A stretch of 30,163 nucleotides of DNA from Acidobacteriaceae bacterium. Its GTDB lineage: Bacteria; Acidobacteriota; Terriglobia; Terriglobales; Acidobacteriaceae. Within the stretch, counting starts at the first letter, position 1. Each line of letters begins with the position of its first letter. The stretch spans positions 1 to 30,163 of the forward strand of contig PLST01000003.1 in NCBI GenBank assembly GCA_003164255.1, given 5' to 3'. A model generated the notes under the pieces. That model had not been told where the DNA came from, searched no databases, and saw only the letters and a program-made list of their open reading frames with translations. The position numbers were made by a program, and so were the translations under genes. Positions 1 to 7,801 of the stretch are shown here, piece by piece.

Positions 1-2118
1 GACGAACAGACCCTTCATGAGGTGTTCGCCGCGCCCTTTGCGGCGGCTGTGCGCGCAGGAGTTTCGTCCATCATGTGCTCCTACAACAAGATCAACGGAG
101 CTTATTCGTGTGGAAATGCCAGCACGTTGAAGAAACTTCTCAGAGAAGAAATGGGTTTCGAGGGATTCGTGACCTCTGATTGGGGCGCGATTCATGCAAC
201 GGATTTCATCAACAGCGGGGTGGATGTGGAGATGCCGGGGCCGCTCCCTGTTTCGTTCGCAGGAAGGTCTTATTTTGTCAACGGAGTGGCTCGTCCGGCT
301 CCAGAGGATGGCAAGCCGGATGGCCCCGCTCTCACGGACAGTGGAAGGCTTCCTGAAGAGCCGCCGCCTGCTCCACATGCTTCACATTTCACCGTGCGCG
401 AGCCGGAGAATGCGACGAATCTGAAGAACTTGGTTGCAGCTGGGATCGTCTCGGAAGAAACGATCACGCGCGCCGCGGGCCGGGTCCTGCTGCAGATGGA
501 CAGGTTTGGCTTCCTGGATGGCAAGAACAAACTCGATGTCACTTCCTCCAACCATCGCGAGAACGTCAAGATTGTGGAGAAGACCTCTATTGATGCGGCG
601 ATCCTGCTCAAGAATGAAAATGGAATGCTTCCGCTGAGGGGTGGGAACCTGGAGAGCGTGGCAATGATTGGTCCTGGCGCGGGGCAAATTGTTTCCGTTG
701 GAAAAACGGTAGAGAAGGCTGTGGGCTTGCCTGAGCTTGAGGTTGGTCCGCTCGATGCATTCAAGGATCTCGCGGGCCCTTCCGCACACGTTGCCTTTGC
801 GGTGGCCGACGATATGGAAGGCGTGTCGATTCCATCGAAATACCTGTCGCATTTTGGCGAGCCCGGTCTGGAGCGACGCATGTGGAACGAGGACGCGATT
901 TCAATCGATCCAGAACTGAACTTCACCGTCAAAGCCGGCAATGCTCTTCAGGCAAATGCGAGCGTGGTTTGGACAGGTACGCTTCGCGTCCCGGAGACTG
1001 GGCGATACCGCTTGCAACTGCAACTTCTTGGATGCTACGGGAAGTTCAGAATCGACGACCAGCTGGTTGCGAAGAACTGGTTCAACTTCATTCATGGGGA
1101 AGTGATTCAGCCGGGCCAGGATAGTCTCTTCCCGACTGAAGACGGCCTCGATAACCTGCGTGCAGAGATGGACCTGAAGGCGGGGCCGCATCGGATTGAT
1201 GTGCAGGTACAGCCTGACTCCTCTAACGGGCCGGTTCAAGTGAGGGTGAGTTGGGTGACGCCCGAGCAGCAGGCGGAAAATAAGCGAACTGCGATAGATG
1301 TAGCGAAGAACGCGAAGACGGCGATCGTCTTTGCGTGGAGCCGCACGTTTCCGGTGTTTGCCCTTCCTGGCGATCAGGATGATCTGATTCGTTCTGTCGC
1401 GGCAGTGAATCCCAATACGATTGTCGTGCTCAACGTAAGCCAGCCGGTTGCAATGCCTTGGCTCGGGCAAGTGAAGGCCGTCCTCGATATGGGATGGACG
1501 GGCGATGAAGGCGGATGGGCGACTGCGAAGATTCTGCTCGGCCGTGCGAATGCTGGAGGGCGACTCCCATTCACATGGCCGAAGCGGCTCAGCGATATGC
1601 CCGCAAGCGAGCCCGCCCACCCTGAACGGTCGGGCAAGGGCATTCAAGGGAAAACAACCTTCAGCGAGGGAGTGTTTGTTGGGTACCGCTGGTTTGATCA
1701 CAGCAAAATTGAGCCTCTGTTCCCATTCGGATTCGGATTGTCGTACACAAGCTTTGATTATTCAGGGATGAGATGCACTCCGGCCTCGGATGGCGGAATC
1801 GATGTCTTTGCCACGATCAGGAATGTGGGAACCGTTCCAGGCGACGAGGTGGCGCAGGTTTATTTGGAAAAGCCGCAGGAAGCTCCGGCCGGTGTACAGT
1901 TTCCCGATCGTGTCCTCGCGGGGTTTGAGCGGGTGCACCTTGCTCAGGGTGAATCTCGCGAAATTGAAATCCACGTCCCGTTGCGCTCGATGCAGTATTG
2001 GTCAACCGTGAAGCATTCCTGGATGACTCCAGCAGGCAGCCGCACGCTCTGGATAGGTGCTTCATCCAGGGACAAGAAGCTTTTGGCAACGGTCGATTCG
2101 CTTCCACCAGGAACATGA
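1..2118 (+). CDS. GH3 beta-glucosidase with PA14 insertion, 5'-truncated by window edge
   Basis: Exo-acting beta-glycosidase of family GH3, expected to release glucose (or xylose) from the non-reducing end of oligosaccharides. The reading frame is open from base 1, so the N-terminus lies outside the window and the GTG at 22 is only an internal codon. The 705 visible residues contain the end of the GH3 N-terminal barrel with the nucleophile motif TSDWGA (Asp codon at 178-180), then the C-terminal GH3 domain starting near 600. That domain is interrupted at about 850-1270 by a PA14-like sheet (ETGRYRLQLQLLGCYGKFRI), as in the Kluyveromyces BglI-type GH3 enzymes. A fibronectin-III-like domain closes the protein (RNVGTVPGDEVAQVYL). 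Two GH74 genes nearby make xyloglucan oligosaccharide trimming plausible, but the substrate is inference. PA14 usually shapes the active-site rim and sugar preference. Confidence 0.93.
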   Translation, partial: DEQTLHEVFAAPFAAAVRAGVSSIMCSYNKINGAYSCGNASTLKKLLREEMGFEGFVTSDWGAIHATDFINSGVDVEMPGPLPVSFAGRSYFVNGVARPAPEDGKPDGPALTDSGRLPEEPPPAPHASHFTVREPENATNLKNLVAAGIVSEETITRAAGRVLLQMDRFGFLDGKNKLDVTSSNHRENVKIVEKTSIDAAILLKNENGMLPLRGGNLESVAMIGPGAGQIVSVGKTVEKAVGLPELEVGPLDAFKDLAGPSAHVAFAVADDMEGVSIPSKYLSHFGEPGLERRMWNEDAISIDPELNFTVKAGNALQANASVVWTGTLRVPETGRYRLQLQLLGCYGKFRIDDQLVAKNWFNFIHGEVIQPGQDSLFPTEDGLDNLRAEMDLKAGPHRIDVQVQPDSSNGPVQVRVSWVTPEQQAENKRTAIDVAKNAKTAIVFAWSRTFPVFALPGDQDDLIRSVAAVNPNTIVVLNVSQPVAMPWLGQVKAVLDMGWTGDEGGWATAKILLGRANAGGRLPFTWPKRLSDMPASEPAHPERSGKGIQGKTTFSEGVFVGYRWFDHSKIEPLFPFGFGLSYTSFDYSGMRCTPASDGGIDVFATIRNVGTVPGDEVAQVYLEKPQEAPAGVQFPDRVLAGFERVHLAQGESREIEIHVPLRSMQYWSTVKHSWMTPAGSRTLWIGASSRDKKLLATVDSLPPGT

Positions 2119-2240
2119 TGATTCAAATGTGCAGCCGCGTGCATCTGGCGATGAGACACGCATCGGCGTCAGACCAGTCTCGAAACGGAAATGAAGAAGT
2201 CATATCGGTGAATTGAGCGATGGTTGAAAAGTTCTGGCGT

Positions 2241-2267
2241 CACACCCTGGACTCGATCTATGGTGTG
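2241..2267. promoter_or_regulatory. Inverted repeat upstream of the GH74 gene
   Basis: The 231-base gap between the GH3 stop and the GH74 start contains CACACC, 15 bases, then GGTGTG, an exact 6-bp inverted repeat about 83 bases before the ATG at 2350. It could be an operator or a leader hairpin. No convincing -35/-10 pair was recognised around it. Confidence 0.25.
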
Positions 2268-2349
2268 TGGTGCGCAACGAGTATTGATCGGCTTTCCGGA
2301 CCGTTCCAATCAGGCCGTCGCCGAGCCCCAAGTTGTTGAGGAGATCCAC

Positions 2350-5300
2350 ATGAAAATCCTGTTGCAGCGTAAATTCGTCCAAGCGTTCTTCCTCTTCTCG
2401 ATTTCTTTGTTCTCCTTCAGACCGATGAAGGCACAGGACACAGACCTGACGGCAAAGTATCAGTGGAAGCCGGTACAGGTAGGCGCAGGTGGATGGATGC
2501 GTGGGTTGGCGGTAGCGCCGACGGGCACGGCTGCGTATGCGCGCGGCGATGTGGACAACGTGTATCGCTGGAGCAGTGCGGCGAGACAGTGGTATCCAAC
2601 CAAGATATTCAGCGCGATTCCGTCTGCGTACACTGGTGCGCCCGTGAATGCCGGGGGCGGCGCGATCGCGATCGACCCATCGAACTCCAATCACGTGCTT
2701 GTCGTCTTCACGCTGAGCGGTTCTGCCGACCTGAATAACTTTTGGGGCCTGAACGTTTTCTATAGCACTGACGGCGCGGCGACCTACCAGGCTGCCAACC
2801 TCAGCTTGAGCGGCAGTCTGTCGCAGGAGACGACCGGCGAGCGGCTGGCAATCGATCCAAACAATGGCAACGTAGCCTATCTCGGACCTCCAGGAGCGGG
2901 AACGGGGAATGGCAATCCTGACGGCCTGCAGCGGAGCCTGGATGGAGGGGCAACATGGACTCAGGTCGCGGGTTCCGGGTTGCCGGTTTCAACCTCGTCA
3001 CTGCGCTACGAATTCCAGTTGCCGCGTATCGATGGCGGATCTGGCACGGCCACAACGGGAGGGCAAACGGCGAGCAAGATTGTCTATGTGACCTACATCA
3101 AGCATGACGAGACGAATAACGACAACGTAATTGGCGGCGGCGTATTGAAGAGCGCCGATGGTGGAAACACCTGGACGGACATTACAGGAGCGGTACTTGA
3201 GTCAGGCACATCGGCCGTGGGTTTTGCAACCATCGACACGGTGGGAAATCTTTGGATTGCGGATGGTGGCAACAATAACCTTTATGAGTGGGCGCGGACG
3301 GGGTCCACGTGGACAACATCCTACCCAACCTATGGGGGCGGCGGAGGGATCGCGGTCGATCCCAAGAATCCGCAGCGGATTTTTGGCCAGGGCAACAGTT
3401 CCATTGCACGATCGCTCAATGGCGGGGCAAGCTGGACTGACCTGGGTCCGATGCAATTTGCAGCAGACCAGACAATCTCTTGGCTTGATCCATCCTCGTT
3501 TCGTCCACAGGGACATTATGTATCCGTGAGCGGTCTCTACTTCGATGCTTCCGGCACGCTCTGGATTGCCGGCGCGAACGATGGCATCATGAACTACACG
3601 CCAAGCGACGCGGACACATCAACTACCTGGACCAGCATTTCGGAAGGCATCGAAGAGGCTGTGGCCGAGCCGAGTGTGATTCCACCTGGTGGAATTCCCG
3701 TTCTAACTGTTGAAGACGAAACACTGTTTACAATCACCGATCCCGATACGTACACGGCTCAACATTTCCCGCTGAATACCTGGAATAGCAATAACGGACT
3801 GTCAAATGCAACTGACAGCAGCTACGCGCCGAATCAGCCAAAGTATGTGGTCGAGTTATCGACGAACATGGTTGCCGGCAATCCACTTGTGCAGTCTTCG
3901 GAGTACAGCGGATACAGCACAGATGGTGGTGTGACCTGGCAGGTGTTTCCCTCGATTGCGGCTGGCACTCATCCCTGCATTCTTTATGGCGGCAGCATTG
4001 CTGTCTCGCCGCGGGCTGCGGGGCATGAGAGCGACCCAGCGGGTGCAGACAATCTGGTTTGGATTCCGAGCAACTTCAATGATTTTGCGGCATTTGGCCA
4101 CGGTCCAGCGCCGTTCTACTCAAAGGACGGCGGTGCGACATGGACGCAAACTGCCTCCTTCGACTCGGCGCCTGGCGCTACGCAGCGCACCGAGTGCCCA
4201 TCGAACACCTCCTACACCTACACCGACTTTCAATGGGGTCCTTGGGTTTTTCCTTTATCGCAGCACCTGCTCGTGGCCGATCCCGTCACGCCGGGAACGT
4301 TTTACGTCCATATGACGGCTGGCGGCTTTTGGAAAAGCACGGACGGAGGAGTTACGTGGACACAGGAGGCAGCAACCAATTCCCCTGGATATCCGCAGCA
4401 CGGAACGCTGGCGGCGGTTCCCGGGGTTTCAGGGGATCTGTGGCTGGTTGACGGGCATGAGGGAGCAACCGCGCACGGCCTTTACCACACATTGGATGGC
4501 GGAAATACCTTCGCGCGGAGTCCTGTGTTCGATTACGCATGGGCATTGGCTCTCGGCAAAGCAGCGCCTGGCCAGACGTATCCGGCGATTTATGTCGACG
4601 GACTCTATCACGGCGATTCGAACTGGGGTATCTTCCAGTCGATCGATGGCGGCGCGACCTTCAATCGAGTTGCGAATTATCCAGATGGCATCCTGGACAT
4701 ACCGAATACGATGACTGCGAGTTGGGATGTATTCGGAACGGTGTACATCGGTTTTGATGGCAACACCTTCTACTACGGAGCCTACAGCGACACTGTCGAC
4801 GCTCCTGGCGCGCCAATACTCTCTGCAACCGCGAGTGATATGGCGGTACACCTTTCATGGTCGCCGGCGTATCCCGGTGGTACGCCTACCAGTTACAGCA
4901 TTTATCGCGGCACTGCTACAGGTCAGGAGTCAACGACACCAATCGCCACGGTCGATGGGTCAACCTATGCCTACCAGGATAGCGGGTTGACCGATGGAAC
5001 AACCTATTACTACTACATTGTCGGCACCAACGGCATTGGGACAGGACCCAATTCCATCGAGGCAAGCGCAACGCCAACCAATCCAGTACCAGCGCCTCCG
5101 ACGAGTCTTACCGTATTCCCTGGGGACGGACAGCTTGAGCTGACATGGGCAGCGGCCCCAACTGCCACCTCCTACAACATCTTCCGCGGCCTCAGTTCCG
5201 GCGCGGAAGCGGCTACACCCGTCGCCACCGGGTTGACTTCAACCTACTACGTAGACATGAAGCTCACGGATGGAACGGCCTATTACTACCAGGTACAGGC

Positions 5301-6741
5301 AGTGAACTCGACAGGGCCGAGTCCCAAATCGGTTGAAGCGCAGGGAACGCCCGAGGCCGCAACTGCCAGCGATGCGATCATTTCGCCGGCAACTACTACC
5401 CCGGCACTTGACGGATCGGTGAGCGCCATCTGGAGCACCGCAGAGGTGTACCCGATGGCGAATCTCGTTGGAACGATTCCTACCGGCCAATCAAACTCTG
5501 CCACCTGGCAGGGATTGTGGGACACAAACAATCTCTACATCCTGGTCAACGTTCAGGACAGCGCGGCGCTGATGAACAACGACAGCGTCGAAGTCTATGT
5601 CGATGGCAACAATGGCAAGAACACCAGCTACACAGATCTGGATTGGCAATTCATCTTCCAGTACGGTACCCCGCAGGTGGAGGAGTATCAGAATGGAAGC
5701 CAGGGCACGAACATTTCCGGCATCACCTACGGTCAGGCAGCTACAACGGCGGGCTACCGGATCGTTGCGGCAATTCCGTGGTCAACCCTGGGAGTGCCAC
5801 CGCAAGCAGCCGGCAATTTGCTTGGCATCGACGTCGCGTTGAACAATTTCTATGTAGCAGGCTCAAGGGCCGATAAGCTCTTCTGGAATAGTACCGTCGA
5901 TCAGGACTGGGAGAACCCCAGCCTCTTCGGCACTGCGCAGCTTTCTTCTGCGATTCCAACGCTCATGCCCAATCCGGCATTTGTTCTGACGGCACAGGCT
6001 GTCAGCGGGACCGAGATCGACTTGAGCTGGACGGCCATCACGGCAGCAGATGTAAGCAGCTACAACGTCTACCGCGGGACTGGCGGGGGCGGATCGGAGA
6101 CCCTGCTCGCGGGTATTCCCACTGGAACTACCTTCGCCGATACCACCGTGACACAAGGAACCACCTATTACTACGAAGTGACCGCAGTGAATGGACATGG
6201 AACCGAGGTGTACCTTTCGAACCAAGCCAGCGCGACAGCCACGCAGCCTGCCTTGAGTTTGGCAACCGGGAACGGCAATACATCTGCGACGGTGACGGCC
6301 GGCGATACAGCAGTCTTCAATCTCACGCTCAACTCGACCAACTACACGGGAACCGTGACGTATACCTGCACGGGCGCCCCTGCAGGGGATGTTTGCAGCG
6401 TCACGCCGTCGCCCTTGAATCTCACACCGGCGACCACGTCATCGCAGGTTGTGGTTACGGTGCAGACAGCTGCGAAGACCGCGATGCTTGAAAGACAGAG
6501 CAGTGTCTTTTTGAGCATGCTGACTTGGGCCGGTGCGATGCTGTGCGCGCCTCTCTGGATGAGGCGCAAACGCTTTGGGGCGGTGACCCTCATCTTGCTG
6601 GCTGCAGCGATGCTGATAACCGTCAGTGGTTGTGGTGGCAACAGCAAGCCCCAGGCTACGACCTCAACGCTTACTCTCACGGCTGCAGGGACAGGTGGAG
6701 TTGCTCCCACGACGACAACACTCACATTGACGGTTCAGTAG
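2350..6741 (+). CDS. Modular GH74 endo-xyloglucanase (FN3-FN3-CBM9-like-FN3-Ig, C-terminal membrane tail)
   Basis: Exported 1463-residue enzyme predicted to cut the beta-1,4-glucan backbone of xyloglucan. The ATG at 2350 is chosen because GAGGAG precedes it by 7 bases and a signal peptide follows directly (cleavage probably after residue 28, MKA/QDT); an in-frame opening extends to 2224. Residues about 30-810 form the GH74 double beta-propeller: at least nine Asp-box repeats of the type STDGGVTW, and the N-terminal sequence GGWMRGLAV followed by ARGDVDNVYRW, where the family usually has RTDVGG. Then come two FN3 domains (about 816-1004), a CBM9-like domain (about 1007-1198, GLWDTNNLYILVNVQD), a third FN3 (about 1204-1298), an Ig-like Cys-containing domain (about 1300-1373), and two hydrophobic segments separated by MRRKR. 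The end is SGCGG plus a Thr-rich tail finishing TLTLTVQ. The tail suggests envelope anchoring. Substrate is from family knowledge. Confidence 0.93.
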   Translation: MKILLQRKFVQAFFLFSISLFSFRPMKAQDTDLTAKYQWKPVQVGAGGWMRGLAVAPTGTAAYARGDVDNVYRWSSAARQWYPTKIFSAIPSAYTGAPVNAGGGAIAIDPSNSNHVLVVFTLSGSADLNNFWGLNVFYSTDGAATYQAANLSLSGSLSQETTGERLAIDPNNGNVAYLGPPGAGTGNGNPDGLQRSLDGGATWTQVAGSGLPVSTSSLRYEFQLPRIDGGSGTATTGGQTASKIVYVTYIKHDETNNDNVIGGGVLKSADGGNTWTDITGAVLESGTSAVGFATIDTVGNLWIADGGNNNLYEWARTGSTWTTSYPTYGGGGGIAVDPKNPQRIFGQGNSSIARSLNGGASWTDLGPMQFAADQTISWLDPSSFRPQGHYVSVSGLYFDASGTLWIAGANDGIMNYTPSDADTSTTWTSISEGIEEAVAEPSVIPPGGIPVLTVEDETLFTITDPDTYTAQHFPLNTWNSNNGLSNATDSSYAPNQPKYVVELSTNMVAGNPLVQSSEYSGYSTDGGVTWQVFPSIAAGTHPCILYGGSIAVSPRAAGHESDPAGADNLVWIPSNFNDFAAFGHGPAPFYSKDGGATWTQTASFDSAPGATQRTECPSNTSYTYTDFQWGPWVFPLSQHLLVADPVTPGTFYVHMTAGGFWKSTDGGVTWTQEAATNSPGYPQHGTLAAVPGVSGDLWLVDGHEGATAHGLYHTLDGGNTFARSPVFDYAWALALGKAAPGQTYPAIYVDGLYHGDSNWGIFQSIDGGATFNRVANYPDGILDIPNTMTASWDVFGTVYIGFDGNTFYYGAYSDTVDAPGAPILSATASDMAVHLSWSPAYPGGTPTSYSIYRGTATGQESTTPIATVDGSTYAYQDSGLTDGTTYYYYIVGTNGIGTGPNSIEASATPTNPVPAPPTSLTVFPGDGQLELTWAAAPTATSYNIFRGLSSGAEAATPVATGLTSTYYVDMKLTDGTAYYYQVQAVNSTGPSPKSVEAQGTPEAATASDAIISPATTTPALDGSVSAIWSTAEVYPMANLVGTIPTGQSNSATWQGLWDTNNLYILVNVQDSAALMNNDSVEVYVDGNNGKNTSYTDLDWQFIFQYGTPQVEEYQNGSQGTNISGITYGQAATTAGYRIVAAIPWSTLGVPPQAAGNLLGIDVALNNFYVAGSRADKLFWNSTVDQDWENPSLFGTAQLSSAIPTLMPNPAFVLTAQAVSGTEIDLSWTAITAADVSSYNVYRGTGGGGSETLLAGIPTGTTFADTTVTQGTTYYYEVTAVNGHGTEVYLSNQASATATQPALSLATGNGNTSATVTAGDTAVFNLTLNSTNYTGTVTYTCTGAPAGDVCSVTPSPLNLTPATTSSQVVVTVQTAAKTAMLERQSSVFLSMLTWAGAMLCAPLWMRRKRFGAVTLILLAAAMLITVSGCGGNSKPQATTSTLTLTAAGTGGVAPTTTTLTLTVQ

Positions 6742-6773
6742 CCGCTGAGGCATGCTAGCAATCACCTTACCAT

Positions 6774-6811
6774 CAGCTCCACGCGCAGCGAGGGAATGGC
6801 TCGTGGAGCTG
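6774..6811 (+). terminator. Hairpin after GH74, terminator-like
   Basis: CAGCTCCACG at 6774-6783 pairs perfectly with CGTGGAGCTG at 6802-6811 across an 18-base loop, 33 bases after the GH74 stop. There is no clean T run immediately after it, so it may be a weak or factor-assisted terminator, or a stabilising 3' hairpin separating GH74 from the isomerase gene. Confidence 0.5.
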
Positions 6812-6899
6812 CTCTTCAAGCCCAGTCTTTGGTCATTTGGTTTAGCCTAAGCAAGTCCGGATCAACGAGAGCACCCAGGTGAACCAGCAGGGAGGACCT

Positions 6900-7757
6900 A
6901 TGTTGTCGCGCCGAGAGTTTGGACAAGCAGCAACAGCCATCGTAGGAGCAGTCCTGCTGGAACCGCGAAGGACTTCAGCCGCAGCATCCCGTTCGGGTCT
7001 GGCATTTGGCGTACAACTCTATATGGTTCGTGACAGACTCAAGGAACTTGAAGCGACCCTTCATCTGATTCATCAGATCGGGTATTCGAGCGTCGAGACA
7101 TTTCCGATGGTTTACGACCGCCCCGCGAAAGAGTTGAGATCAATGATCGCCGCGAACGGATTGACAGTGGCCAGCGGCCACTTCGATTACGAATCGCTGG
7201 AAGAGCGGGTGGATTACGCCGCGGAGCTAGGGCTTGAGTACATGGTGTGTCCCGCCATTCCTGTCTCACAGCGAACCTCGGTCGACGGATTCCACCAAGC
7301 TGCGAAACACCTCAACAAGGCCGCAATCAAGGCAGGATCAGCCGGGCTTAAGCTGGGGTATCATCCGCACAACTACGAATACAAACCGCTGGGGAATGAG
7401 ACGGGCTTTGACATTCTTATGCGCGAACTCGACTCCTCTGTAAAGTTGGAACTGGACATCTACTGGGCCATTGAAGGTGGTCAAAATCCAATGGAGATCA
7501 TGCGCAGGTACCGAGAGCGACTTGCCTTGATTCATATAAAGGACCGCAAGCCCGCGAATGCATTCACCTTTGTCCCTGATGAGTATGCCGCACACTTTAC
7601 CGAGGCGGGCGCAGGCACCATTGATTGGAAACTGCTCCTGGGAGAGGCAAGACGATTGGGCGTCACGCAGTTCTTCCTGGATCAGGACGGGTCTGACCTG
7701 CCGATTGATCAGAGCCTCCAGATCAACTGGAACTACCTGTCAAGGTTGACTCTTTAG
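6900..7757 (+). CDS. Tat-exported sugar isomerase/epimerase-like TIM barrel
   Basis: A 285-residue protein of the xylose-isomerase-like TIM-barrel (AP endonuclease 2) superfamily. The ATG at 6900 is preferred over the in-frame GTG at 6879 because GGAGGA sits 4 bases before it and the product then begins with a twin-arginine leader (SRREF followed by a hydrophobic stretch ending near residue 20). Recognisable barrel motifs: FGVQLY near 36, SVETFP near 64, YHPHNYEYKP around 155-163, LELD with Asp186, LIHIKD with His212, and FLDQDG with Asp261. In many relatives the last strand carries Glu (VEQD), so Asp261 is unusual. Export argues against a phosphosugar substrate; free sugars or 3-keto-glycoside intermediates are possible. 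It sits between two convergent GH74 genes. The superfamily is secure, the reaction is unknown. Confidence 0.85.
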   Translation: MLSRREFGQAATAIVGAVLLEPRRTSAAASRSGLAFGVQLYMVRDRLKELEATLHLIHQIGYSSVETFPMVYDRPAKELRSMIAANGLTVASGHFDYESLEERVDYAAELGLEYMVCPAIPVSQRTSVDGFHQAAKHLNKAAIKAGSAGLKLGYHPHNYEYKPLGNETGFDILMRELDSSVKLELDIYWAIEGGQNPMEIMRRYRERLALIHIKDRKPANAFTFVPDEYAAHFTEAGAGTIDWKLLLGEARRLGVTQFFLDQDGSDLPIDQSLQINWNYLSRLTL

Positions 7758-7801
7758 TCTGTGGCGACGGCCGCTCTGCTTGAAAGGTATGCCGGCTCTG
7801 C

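Noticed and set aside
901..1701. 266-residue minus-strand open frame inside the GH3 gene
   Set aside because: Antisense to a clear GH3/PA14 coding region and without protein-like features.
7758..7801. Terminator in the 44-base convergent gap between the isomerase and second GH74
   Set aside because: No stem longer than 4-5 bp could be found.
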